Assembly (NCBI GenBank): GCA_029259935.1
Contig: JAJDEH010000023.1
Coordinates: 7,877-71,876, forward strand
From: Planctomycetota bacterium
GTDB lineage: Bacteria; Planctomycetota; Planctomycetia; Pirellulales; Pirellulaceae
Length of the DNA: 64,000 nucleotides
Reading direction: 5' to 3'
Shown here: positions 17,937-25,537 of the stretch, piece by piece
Position numbering within the stretch: position 1 is the stretch's first letter
Layout of the letters: each line of letters begins with the position of its first letter
The notes under the pieces: generated by a model
Database searches by the model: none
What the model saw: only the letters and a program-made list of their open reading frames with translations
What the model was told of the DNA's origin: nothing
Program-made: the position numbers and the translations under genes

Positions 17937-18800
17937 TCAAGCATTCGCGGGAGTTGGCGGTTGGTTCAACAGCATGTCGTAGACGACTTCATCAAAGACG
18001 ATGTGGTAATAAAGATACTGGCTCGGGTTCGAGAAAAACGCGCTGCTGTTGTAATGGCCGCGATTGTTGACCTCCTGCATGAAGAAGTCCAAGTCAATCT
18101 GTACTTGCCGATTTTCCGCGTAGATCTGTTTCATGCACCACAACAAAATCGAGTCGGAGCCGAACGAGTTCAATGCCGTGATCGTGGTTCGCAAGTCGCC
18201 AAAAATAGTGATCACGGTGACGATCATGAGGACCAGATTCGTGGCCCCTAGAATCTGAAAGGAACATCGACGGTTTTCTTCCAGAACGGCCTTGCTGAAC
18301 TCTTCGTGGTCTCCCGGTTTGATCGATCGAATGTACTCCAGGTTTTCCAAAAACACCGCTTTGTCAAAGCGATCGACCAGTTCATACGAGAGCAGATCGT
18401 GTCCGATGGTCAAATTGTTGCGGACCATGGTCCTACAATCCTCGACGCCGAATTCTCCGTCGATTCCATTCAACTTCTTTTTTTCGTTTTCGGCGGGCGC
18501 GTCGCGGCGGGCCAGCATGTGGCGATAAAGAAGCGGCTCGATTTGCACGTGTCTCATGAACAGCTCGGCGGCGTCATGGCGAGCCAGGTATTTCGTGCCC
18601 AGCGCCATGCAACTGTCGATCAAATACCCTTCAAATCCCAGCGGAAAGCGGCGCAAGACGAACTTAAGAGGAAAGCTGACAAAGCGAAGAAAGAAATAGA
18701 ACACCAGCAACAAGGGCCGGAGCAGGATAAAGTCCCAATGCGTTTTCTCTTTCGCGAAAACTTCGTTGACGTAGTCAGTAATGTAGGGAAAGCGTTGCAT
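17937..18800 (-). CDS. Membrane protein of unknown function, first gene of the KAS III/FMO operon
   Basis: 287 aa that I cannot assign to a family. Two hydrophobic stretches are clear: an N-terminal pair-like segment (about residues 26-45, LLRPLLLVFYFFLRFVSFPL) and a second at about 183-202 (ATNLVLMIVTVITIFGD). Between them is a soluble, charged region with EPLLYRHMLARRDAP and NLTIGHDLLSYELVDRFDKA. The C-terminus carries FFMQEVNNRGHYNS and several Tyr/His residues. The stop lies 5 nt before the ketosynthase ATG. Genomic context is the only functional clue. A purine-rich GGA sits very close to the ATG, so the exact start is uncertain. Confidence 0.65.
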   Translation of the reverse strand: MQRFPYITDYVNEVFAKEKTHWDFILLRPLLLVFYFFLRFVSFPLKFVLRRFPLGFEGYLIDSCMALGTKYLARHDAAELFMRHVQIEPLLYRHMLARRDAPAENEKKKLNGIDGEFGVEDCRTMVRNNLTIGHDLLSYELVDRFDKAVFLENLEYIRSIKPGDHEEFSKAVLEENRRCSFQILGATNLVLMIVTVITIFGDLRTTITALNSFGSDSILLWCMKQIYAENRQVQIDLDFFMQEVNNRGHYNSSAFFSNPSQYLYYHIVFDEVVYDMLLNQPPTPANA

Positions 18801-18808
18801 TTCCTGCT

Positions 18809-18874
18809 CGTTGAGATTGAGAAAAGCGAATCGTTAGATTGTAACAACGATTGCCAGGTGCCAAAATCTCAACG
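18809..18874. promoter_or_regulatory. Nested inverted repeats between divergent genes (possible operator)
   Basis: In the 121-bp gap between the minus-strand ketosynthase operon and the plus-strand GT-C gene, CGTTGAGATT (18809-18818) is perfectly repeated in inverse at 18865-18874. Inside it, AATCGTT (18829-18835) pairs perfectly with AACGATT (18846-18852). Two nested dyads in a divergent promoter region could be regulator sites. No clear -10/-35 pair was identified. Confidence 0.4.
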
Positions 18875-18921
18875 GGCAGCGGCCCTATTCAACCGTTGAA
18901 AATGAACTGGCAACATGATAC

Positions 18922-20292
18922 ATGTTACGGAACGTCGAACGTCTTTTGGCAAGTCCCCATCACGAACGAGTTGTGACAATGCATGGACGGGCACTGGGAC
19001 TAGCCGTCGCCCTTGGATGTGGCGCTGTACTGCGGCTCATCTGGCTCTCGGACATCGAGTATAAAGCGGATGAAGACTACTCGATGCACATTGCCCGAGA
19101 GGTTGGCCAAACGGAACCGTGGCCCGCGACCGGCATGCCGAGCAGCGTGGGGATCCCTAATTTTGGCTTGAGTGCGTGGCTGTTCGTGTTCGTCGGACGT
19201 GTTTTCTCTGTTGAAACTCCGCCCGATTTGGCGCGTGGGGTGGCGGTACTTAGCATCGTGGCGATGGGGTTGTACGTCCCGTTTGTGCGAGGATTCGTCG
19301 CCGAATCCGAACGCGAGGTTTGGTACTGGGGGGGCGCGATGATGGCCGTCAATCCGCTGGCGGTTTTCTTGCACCGCAAGATCTGGCCACCCGCGCTGTT
19401 TCCATTGTTTACCCTGGCGCTGCTCGCTGGTTGGCTGCGGCGTGAGAAGCCCATGGGTGCATTGACACTAGGCGTCGGTGGGGCGCTCGCCGGCCAACTA
19501 CACATGAGCGGGTTCTTTCTATCGGCGGCATTCGTGGGCTGGTGCCTGCTATTCGACCGTCACTCGATGCGCTGGGGATGGTGGCTGCTGGGAAGCTGTG
19601 TTGGCGCATTGCCGATCCTGCCGTGGATAATAACGATTGTCGAACACCCAGAGTTTTTGGATTCCGGATCTCAACAGGCCAGCTGGATTCATCCACTGAA
19701 GGGACTCTTCTGGATCCGCTGGTTCGTTCAACCTTACGGATTTGATACGTTGAATCACTCGCTGGGAAGCGACTTCTGGGATCTAATGCGGTATCCGCTG
19801 ATCGGCAATCGTCCCACTTTTCTGGTGGCGGGGCTGCATTTGCTCTCGGCCATGTTGTTCGCACGCATCGGACTGCCGACCCTGAAGCGGTGGTGGCGTG
19901 ATCGACGCGGTTGGTCCTCGATGATAGTAGGGCGTTCTAGCCCGACGGCATTTAGTTTGGCCGCCGCTTTTTGGGGCTTCGGTTTCCTGTTCGCGGTCAC
20001 AGCGATTCCTTACCGTTATTATTATTTGCTGGTCAGCATGCCACTGATGTTTGTGGGGGCGGCCCGGATCGCGCTGGCCGTTGAGGACATCAATCCCTGC
20101 CGGCTACTCCGACCTCGGAGCAGCTTATTTCTGCTCTGCGTCACACAAGCACTCATTTCGTTCGCTTTCTTGAGCTATATCCACCTACAAGATCGCCAAA
20201 TTCGAGGTGATTACGGCATCCCGTATCGATTGCACTCGCCAGCTCCGCAAATTGGGGAGTTGTCAAAGCGAATGCGCGAAAGCAAAGACTAG
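18922..20292 (+). CDS. GT-C type membrane glycosyltransferase-like protein
   Basis: 456 aa with about ten hydrophobic segments. After the first helix the loop contains DIEYKADEDYSMHIAREV, an acidic pair in the first extramembrane loop as in the GT39/ArnT-like GT-C families that use lipid-linked sugar donors. The rest is Trp-rich membrane sequence (for example MRWGWWLLGSCVGALPILPW). The ATG at 18922 is used; an in-frame ATG at residue 20 (18979) sits nearer the first helix. It is divergent from the ketosynthase operon and shares its upstream region. Sugar and acceptor are unknown, and a non-glycosyltransferase membrane role cannot be excluded. Confidence 0.6.
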   Translation: MLRNVERLLASPHHERVVTMHGRALGLAVALGCGAVLRLIWLSDIEYKADEDYSMHIAREVGQTEPWPATGMPSSVGIPNFGLSAWLFVFVGRVFSVETPPDLARGVAVLSIVAMGLYVPFVRGFVAESEREVWYWGGAMMAVNPLAVFLHRKIWPPALFPLFTLALLAGWLRREKPMGALTLGVGGALAGQLHMSGFFLSAAFVGWCLLFDRHSMRWGWWLLGSCVGALPILPWIITIVEHPEFLDSGSQQASWIHPLKGLFWIRWFVQPYGFDTLNHSLGSDFWDLMRYPLIGNRPTFLVAGLHLLSAMLFARIGLPTLKRWWRDRRGWSSMIVGRSSPTAFSLAAAFWGFGFLFAVTAIPYRYYYLLVSMPLMFVGAARIALAVEDINPCRLLRPRSSLFLLCVTQALISFAFLSYIHLQDRQIRGDYGIPYRLHSPAPQIGELSKRMRESKD

Positions 20293-20448
20293 CCCGAATC
20301 AACGGCGTCAGAAAAAGCGCCGAGATAAACCGGCTTGGAATGGCGAATGAAAGAGTCCTACAGAGAGAACCTAGCCAGTTGCGTTGGCCCAAACAGTTCG
20401 CTGACGACGGTAACCTCAAGGGGGCAGCATCTGCGAGAGGAAACGCAT

Positions 20449-20703
20449 GCTGACCGACCAAGCCCGACGGAAACTCACGTGAAATAGGCTACCCGTTCGG
20501 TGCTTTCGGGGCGAAAGCTTTCGCCCCATCGCTTCCGCCGGGCTTGTCCCGGCGCGAGCGGCAACTGAGCAGCTACTCGCCTACCTGGGGGCAACCCCGA
20601 CTCTCCGCTCGGCTCGTCCCGGCGGAAGCAACGACTTACTCGCTGGTCCCAGTCGAGCGCCGGACGAGACAATAAGGGCCGGGCGGACACTGAGCGACAA
20701 GTG
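20449..20703. repeat. Dispersed GC-rich repeat B, copy 1
   Basis: This stretch matches 23328-23572 over about 250 bp with scattered differences. Shared blocks include ccccatcgcttccgccgggc and cggcggaagcaacga. It contains short internal dyads such as gggcttgtcccggc. It is non-coding and ends next to a decayed transposase fragment. Confidence 0.75.
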
Positions 20704-20731
20704 CCGGTGGTTAAGACGCACACTGAGCGAT

Positions 20732-20852
20732 TAGCAGCCACTGCATCCAACGGCTCAAGTTGCCATCCTGGTGGGGCCGCAACACGAGGTGGAAATGGTT
20801 GGGCATCAAGAACAAGAAAATATTTGGCGTAAGTCGGTGGCGGACGGCGCAT
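20732..20852 (-). pseudogene. Decayed HUH/Y1 (REP-associated type) transposase fragment
   Basis: Read on the minus strand from 20806, the frame gives MPNHFHLVLRPHQDGNLSRW, the HUH-motif region (HFH) of Y1 transposases related to IS200 and RAYT proteins, then MQWLL. Just upstream, in another frame, MRRPPPTYAKYFL continues the same region, so there is a frameshift at about 20807. Soon after MQWLL the frame meets a stop. The domain containing the catalytic tyrosine is missing. It is a remnant, not a gene. Confidence 0.7.
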
Positions 20853-20940
20853 TGTGAACAGTGGACGGACCAGCTCAACCGGCTCGCGGGACGAACCGGT
20901 CCGACGTAAAGTTCTAACTCATTTCTTTGGGAGGTGTCCG

Positions 20941-21273
20941 ATGAAGCGCGTTTTGATCATGGTAGTTGCATTCGCAGGTTTTTCCGCATTCGCAGTCGAA
21001 GCGAACGCCGGTGAACCGAAGAGTTCGAACGTCTCGAAATCCGTCCTTGCCAGCCTCGGACTCGGTGGGATGCGGGCAATGAGCAACGACGAGGGGATGC
21101 AGGTGCGCGGAAAGTCGGTGGTGTTCGGAACACCGGGAAGCGGTTTCTTCATCACGCGAGCCAACCCGAACTCAGCAAAGGTCAACGGCGTGATTAGCGT
21201 TATTCATGCTAAGTCGATTGGTTCCACAGCGATCTTAGGGCACCCCACGGCGGGGTTCAAAATTGTTCCCTAA
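20941..21273 (+). CDS. Small secreted protein with LGLGGM-x3-S-x3-GMQVRG motif
   Basis: 110 aa from the ATG at 20941, chosen because GGGAGG lies 6 nt before it. A classical signal peptide, MKRVLIMVVAFAGFSAFAVE up to ANA, is followed by a mature peptide of about 86 residues. It begins with a Ser/Lys-rich spacer, then ASLGLGGMRAMSNDEGMQVR, then a Gly/Thr/Ser-rich neutral tail without cysteines. I recall similar small exported planctomycete proteins with the SLGLxxM-SD-x2-GMxVRG pattern, but know no function. Unlike the surrounding repeats, the frame is clean and has a strong ribosome site, so it is probably a real gene. Confidence 0.7.
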   Translation: MKRVLIMVVAFAGFSAFAVEANAGEPKSSNVSKSVLASLGLGGMRAMSNDEGMQVRGKSVVFGTPGSGFFITRANPNSAKVNGVISVIHAKSIGSTAILGHPTAGFKIVP

Positions 21274-21305
21274 TCGGCGAGCCACATTTTAGTTCACACC
21301 GATCA

Positions 21306-21341
21306 CACCTCTTGCGCCACGTTCTCGTAGCGCAAGGGGTG
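21306..21341 (+). terminator. Hairpin after the small secreted protein (possible terminator)
   Basis: A 12-bp stem (cacctcttgcgc at 21306-21317 with gcgcaaggggtg at 21330-21341, one G-U pair) lies 33 nt after the stop. The following tract is ctgtgttt rather than a solid T-run, so intrinsic termination would be weak. Confidence 0.4.
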
Positions 21342-21517
21342 CTGTGTTTGGCGGCGTGGATTTAGTCTTACGCGCTCGTTGGAATTCTGGGCGTGTTGGA
21401 CGGGCCGGCAAGCTCGGAAAGACAAACGAGGCCGCATCCCGCCGGACTTGGCTCCGATTTTGGAGCGGCTGCATGTGGCCAGCGACCACTGGGTGGAAAC
21501 GGTGCTGCATTTCGGCC

Positions 21518-21747
21518 GCTGGTTTCGCCGCGCGGCGGGGCGAGCGGTCAGCTTGGCTGAAAAAGCCGAGCGTAACGACCGGCATTGTCTGCACGGGCTC
21601 AAGCCGACCGCAAAGCTCTCGCCCAGATGAAGAGCTTGGCAGAATGATGGGGGGCAGAATGATTTCTCGTTCTCCCGGTTTGGGTGAGTCGCACGGGGGC
21701 TTTTTGTTGGAAAGTGCGGTCACGCAGCATAAACTATGGGTGGCCCG
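21518..21747 (+). repeat. Dispersed repeat A, copy 1
   Basis: One of four copies of a roughly 150-230-bp unit in this region. The hallmark is a near-duplicated motif: ttggcagaatgatgg followed directly by ggggcagaatgattt. Flanking blocks shared with the other copies include gcccagatgaagag and tgggtgagtcgca. Open frames through it have no domain signature. Confidence 0.75.
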
Positions 21748-21848
21748 GATGGCTTCTAAAGAGTCTTCGTCGCGAATGCCGGCATGGGCCATTGAGATGC
21801 TGTCGCCGGCCTCTCATTGGTATACTGCGGCCGCCATCGTTGTACATA

Positions 21849-21880
21849 TTGAGGCAGAAGCGATTTGAGGCAGAAGCGAT
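21849..21880 (+). repeat. Tandem 16-bp duplication covering the ribosome-binding site
   Basis: ttgaggcagaagcgat occurs twice head to tail (21849-21864 and 21865-21880). The second copy supplies the GAGG ribosome site and the first two bases of the ATG at 21879. Confidence 0.7.
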
Positions 21881-22883
21881 GTCCTTTGAAGTAGCCTGTA
21901 GTGGTTGTCGTCAGAAATTTGTTGCGCGACCAGATTTGGCAGGGAAAACGGTCGCTTGTCCGGCCTGCGGAGCGCCATTCGCAATTCCAACCTCGCACTC
22001 CACAACAGCAGCTTCACCAGCAACAGCTGCTGACGTTCCCCTCGTCGTTAACTGTCGATGTGGCCGTCGATTTTCGGTTCCTGCGGCACTGGGAGGACGA
22101 CTTTTTGCTTGTCCAGGATGCCATGGGCAAATACAGATTCCTTTAATCCAGCCGCCGGACAGTTTGGATGAAGCAATTCGAATGGAGCAGGCAACTCCAG
22201 TTGCGCCGCTCCATCCTCCGTCCCCGCGAGCCTATCAACCACCGCCGAGACCGCGTGCCCCAAGAAGGCGGAGGTGGAACTATCGCCTCCGCCTTGGTTG
22301 CGGACAATGGGTCGCCCTCTTTTTTGCTTTGTTCGCCTTGAGTCTTGTGGTTGCTTTTGTTCTCGGCGTCGTTAAAGGATTCAAGAATGTCAACGCACAC
22401 CGCCAAGGAATCACGCTATGGGAACCCTATGAAAGCAAAGCGGGAAAATTCACGATTAGTATGCCTTGGAATGTCGAGACGAGTTCTACAGAGGTTACAA
22501 AACCTGGTGGAAGAGGGAAAGTCAAAGTCTATTTTGCCGTTGGTGAGGGCGCGGATGGTTCGGTGTTTGCCGTGTCTTATTTTGATTTACCACCGGGCAC
22601 TATCAAGATAAATCCCTCTGCGGGAATGGTCGATCCACAGGTTGCGAAAGCACTGGCGCTCAAAGGCCGACTTCGAGAGTCAAAGGATTTTAAGACTTTT
22701 GATTCCGATGGAAAGGAATACGTAATGGAGACCAATGTCGAAACAAGACCAAGGGATCTGCACGGTCGTTCCTTCAGGATCGGCAATCGCGTCTTCGAGC
22801 TGTACTGCGAATCAAAACAAGGTTCCCTACCAGATTCGACGAGCAGACAGTTCCTAGATTCATTTTCATACTTTGGTCATTAA
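21879..22883 (+). CDS. Zinc-ribbon membrane protein with C-terminal extracytoplasmic domain
   Basis: 334 aa. Two treble-clef or ribbon-like cysteine sets occur at the N-terminus: CSGCRQKF with CPACGAPF (residues about 7-35), and CRCGRRF with CPGCHGQIQIP (about 60-90). This is the pattern of the short zinc-ribbon domains common at the front of planctomycete membrane proteins. A Pro/Arg-rich linker leads to one transmembrane helix (WVALFFALFALSLVVAFVLG, about 147-166). The remaining 165 residues (SKAGKFTISMPWNVETSS onward, with FDSDGKEYVMETNVE) form an unassigned domain that would be outside the membrane. The longer open frame upstream passes through repeat A and is rejected. Confidence 0.7.
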   Translation: MSFEVACSGCRQKFVARPDLAGKTVACPACGAPFAIPTSHSTTAASPATAADVPLVVNCRCGRRFSVPAALGGRLFACPGCHGQIQIPLIQPPDSLDEAIRMEQATPVAPLHPPSPRAYQPPPRPRAPRRRRWNYRLRLGCGQWVALFFALFALSLVVAFVLGVVKGFKNVNAHRQGITLWEPYESKAGKFTISMPWNVETSSTEVTKPGGRGKVKVYFAVGEGADGSVFAVSYFDLPPGTIKINPSAGMVDPQVAKALALKGRLRESKDFKTFDSDGKEYVMETNVETRPRDLHGRSFRIGNRVFELYCESKQGSLPDSTSRQFLDSFSYFGH

Positions 22884-23014
22884 GCAGTAAGCATTCAAGG
22901 CCCCAAAGTGCCACCGACCCGGCGAGCCCACCAGATTCCATGGCGACGGAAAACTCAAAGCGTGCCGTGGATTCATACCGCAGCAAATCTTCGACGATCG
23001 ACGTTCGTTTGGCT

Positions 23015-23204
23015 GCTGGTTCCGCCGCGCGGCGGGCCGGGCGATTAACTTGGCGGAAGAAGCCGAGCCGCAAAGCCGTCGCCCAGATGAAGAGTATGGC
23101 AGAATGATGGAGGGCAGGATGATTTCTCGTTTTTCGGGCTTGGGTGAGTCGCATGGAGACTTTCTGTTGGAAGGTGCGGCCACGTAGCATGAAATATGGG
23201 TTGC
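23015..23204 (+). repeat. Dispersed repeat A, copy 2
   Basis: It matches copy 1 from gctggttccgccgcgcggcg through cgcccagatgaagagtatgg and the doubled cagaatgatgg/caggatgattt motif to tagcatgaaatatgggttgc. Compared with copy 1 it lacks about 30 bp between gccgag and ccgcaaag. Confidence 0.75.
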
Positions 23205-23240
23205 TTTTCGGTGAAGCCAATTGTTTTCAGGCCCGACCGT

Positions 23241-23572
23241 TGAATCGTTGCTTCCGCCGGGGCCGGCCCGGCGGAGAGCGTTTACGTTTTTTGCGATCGT
23301 TGGTAGCCGCGCAATTGTGTTCGCGCTGGGACAAGCCCGCCGGAAACTCATGTGGATTAGGCTGCCCCTTCGCGACTTTCGGGGCGACAACACTTCGCCC
23401 CATCGCTTCCGCCGGGCTTGTCCCGGCGCGAGCGGCAACTGAGTAGCTACTCGCCTACCTGCGGGCAACTCCGGCTCTCCGCCGGGCTGGCCCCGGCGGA
23501 AGCAACGATTCACTCGCTGGTCTCAGTCGAGCGCCGGACGGGACAAAAAGGGCCAGACGGACAACAAGTGAA
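23241..23572. repeat. Dispersed repeat B, copy 2, with 38-bp inverted repeats
   Basis: The part from about 23328 matches repeat B copy 1 at 20449-20703. In addition, 23241-23278 is repeated in inverse at 23475-23512 with one mismatch over 38 bp, so the block could fold back on itself. It is GC-rich and non-coding. Confidence 0.75.
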
Positions 23573-23593
23573 AAAATAGGGCCACCAGCGACC

Positions 23594-23826
23594 AGTCCTG
23601 TGATAATACAAATCATGGATGGCCCCAATCGGACCCGCCCCCAAACCGGTGTTGGCGCTACGCTGACCACCGGCTAATCGCTAAAATCCCTTCGGGATGC
23701 AATCGAGTCGGATAAGGCTCGCAGCCAGTCATCGGTGATTAGCACAGCGCCACCACTAGTAATGGTAACTGAGAGTATCATCCCAGAGAGCCGATGCGGG
23801 CCATCCATGATTTATATTACGGGACT
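23594..23826. repeat. Palindromic element, 233 bp
   Basis: The ends are imperfect inverted repeats: aaatcatggatggccc near 23609-23625 pairs with gggccatccatgatt near 23799-23813, and agtcc at 23594 pairs with ggact at 23822. The core contains atcccttcgggatg and ggctcgcagcc, which recur in the element at 24137-24242. Confidence 0.7.
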
Positions 23827-24043
23827 GCACCTGCCAACAGAAAGTCTTCATGCGATCCGCTCGGCAGGCAAAGAGGTGGCGGGTCAGAATCGATGGAACT
23901 GCGGCGCGATCGCGGAGGAAATGGCCTCGTCACCCAAGCCGGAAGATCGAAAAATCATTCTGCCTTCCATCATTCTGCCAACGTCTTCATCTAGGCGAAG
24001 GCTTTGCGGCTCGGCTTGAGCCCGTGCAGCCAATGCCGAGCGT
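23823..24043 (-). repeat. Dispersed repeat A, copy 3 (inverted)
   Basis: The reverse complement contains the doubled ggcagaatgatggaaggcag motif and the flanks gcctagatgaagacg, cttgggtgac and actttctgttggcaggtgca. Its left end abuts or slightly overlaps the palindromic element at 23594-23826. Confidence 0.7.
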
Positions 24044-24136
24044 CTCTATCACTACAAATCACGTAACCGCTTACCACCCACACGGTTGAAACAAAAACGA
24101 TAGTTTAAACAGTAAAACTAATCGGCCCTCGGAACT

Positions 24137-24242
24137 TAACCGGTGGTGGCACGGGCTACTGGCGGATATCCCTTCGGGATGGAATCGAGCCCGATAGGGC
24201 TCACAGCAATTAGCCGGTGGTCGCCGCAGGCGCACCACCGGT
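24137..24242. repeat. Palindromic element, 106 bp
   Basis: aaccggtggtgg at the left end pairs with ccaccggtt at the right end. The core atcccttcgggatggaatcg and gatagggctcacagc is closely similar to that of the 23594-23826 element, making them two members of one family. Confidence 0.7.
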
Positions 24243-24340
24243 TAGCGAGCAGATGCACGCATCCTGAAAGGATGCCAGCCGGATGTCAGGAGGCTCAAAT
24301 TGCCATCCAGTTTCGGCGTCTTTTGTGGATGTCCACGGTG

Positions 24341-24610
24341 TCATTCCAAATACTGCGTGTCGTATTCGACGCCAGCCAACTCGAATAACTCTATCAACTC
24401 TTCTCGAAAGGTGCGCTTTTGGTGGTGCTTCTTTTGATTCGCAATGTAGGCCTGGACGCGCTCTCGTGCGTTTGCACTGACGGTGAATGCCCCGTAGCCC
24501 TCCTGCCATCGGAACGGCTTGTCGCCGATTTCGTCGTGAACCCAAGTCGATGAGGCTTTCTTTAGTTCACGCATGAAATCAGAAAGACGATGAGTTGCCT
24601 TGAGCCCCAC
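24341..24610 (-). pseudogene. IS200/RAYT-type Y1 transposase, C-terminal fragment
   Basis: 89 codons encode the C-terminal half of a Y1 transposase: SDFMRELKKASSTWVHDEIG, FRWQEGYGAFTVS and AYIANQKKHHQKRTFREEL, the last carrying the probable catalytic Tyr. The N-terminal half with the HUH motif is absent; an in-frame stop lies just upstream and no matching sequence continues. It would be inactive alone. Together with the other Y1 fragment at 20.7 kb it may mark former activity that spread the local palindromes. Confidence 0.75.
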
Positions 24611-24673
24611 CGTCTACCGGTCACGACAAGCACCTTCGCACAGTGGCTGCCCTAATATGCAAAAAAACTGTTC

Positions 24674-24732
24674 GACAGGATGAACAGGATGGTCAAGATT
24701 CAGAACATCCTGTTCATCTTGTTAATCTTGTC
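24674..24732. repeat. Small palindrome with GACAGGATGAACAGGATG-type arms
   Basis: gatgaacaggatg (24679-24691) is perfectly inverted at 24706-24718, and A7 runs flank both sides. From memory, this kind of gacaggatgaacaggat/ttgttaatcttgtc palindrome is widespread in environmental genomes. It lies between genes and has no coding potential. Confidence 0.7.
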
Positions 24733-24744
24733 AAAAAAACAGAA

Positions 24745-24965
24745 AAGCCTTCCCTAGATGAAAAGCTTGGCAGAATGATGGAGGGCAGAATGATTTTTCA
24801 TTCTTCCGGCTTGGGATAGTAGGGGGCAGTAGAACCACTTCATCTGCGATTGCGCCGCGACTCCAGAATCCTCGCGCGCCACCTCCCCATTTCCCCTGCC
24901 GAGCGGGTCGCATGGAGACTTTCCGTTGAAAGGTGCGGTCACGCCGCATAAAATATTCGGTTGCC
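24745..24965 (+). repeat. Dispersed repeat A, copy 4
   Basis: It contains ctagatgaaaagcttggcag followed by the doubled gaatgatggagggcagaatg motif, then cttccggcttggg, gtcgcatggagactttccgt and aggtgcggtcacgc. It carries the longer middle section also seen in inverted copy 3. Confidence 0.75.
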
Positions 24966-25053
24966 CTTTTCATTTTTTCGGTTCTTATGCCGTCGCTTTC
25001 GATATCCTCTTTTTAAGCTTCGAGGATCTTTCCGCTAGGAAACGTTGACAGTC

Positions 25054-25383
25054 ATGATGCAGTGGTTCTTAGGCCTGTTAGCCGCAGTTCTAGTAGCAGC
25101 TTTCGGGTGGAGTTCTCACATTTATTATCGAGGCTCGATGCCATCCGCGAAGCTTGTCCTGCTAGCGTATTTCATGGGTTGCACTATTGTAGTTGTGTTC
25201 TGGTTTATTGCTGGCCTCCCATTGTTTGGTGCTGGGCATACAGGCTTGGCTCAAGCAGTCACCGACAGGATGGGGTTGTGGGGAGTAGCAATGATTGTCC
25301 ACTGGCTTGCGTCCTTCATCGGCCTCTGCTTTACATACACTGCCCGTCACTCGCGGAAGATGTCTGCAAGGAACAGCGAGTAG
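25054..25383 (+). CDS. Small membrane protein, unknown function
   Basis: 109 aa from the ATG at 25054, with AGGAA about 12 nt upstream; a TTG at 25045 gives three more residues. Three hydrophobic segments are evident: WFLGLLAAVLVAAFGW, LVLLAYFMGCTIVVVFWFIA and GVAMIVHWLASFIGLCFTY. The C-terminus is short and basic. No family is recognised. It lies just past the repeat-rich region and has no obvious operon partner. Confidence 0.5.
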   Translation: MMQWFLGLLAAVLVAAFGWSSHIYYRGSMPSAKLVLLAYFMGCTIVVVFWFIAGLPLFGAGHTGLAQAVTDRMGLWGVAMIVHWLASFIGLCFTYTARHSRKMSARNSE

Positions 25384-25537
25384 TCGCCTTGTGCCTGTTC
25401 GCTTCGACCTTGTTTGTGGCCCTGCAAAAGTCGACTTAAGCTTCTTCAGGCACTTGGTGGCCAAGGCGCTCATCGACGATGTTTCTCGGATCGCATGGAT
25501 GGTGCCGGCCGGAGTTCAGTGGGCAATACGGATTGTC

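Larger units (their letters stand above)
22884..25053. other. Repeat-rich region without intact genes
   Basis: About 2.2 kb made almost wholly of dispersed repeats, palindromes and one truncated transposase, annotated individually. The open frames crossing it are short and follow the repeat units rather than any domain. Repeat copies occur in both orientations, indicating repeated insertion rather than one local duplication. Confidence 0.6.

Noticed and set aside
18306..18899. 197-codon plus-strand frame opposite the operon's membrane protein
   Set aside because: Overlaps the more plausible minus-strand gene and has no motif or ribosome site.
20449..24965. CRISPR-like array
   Set aside because: The repeats are long, irregularly spaced and in both orientations; no short regular repeat-spacer pattern.
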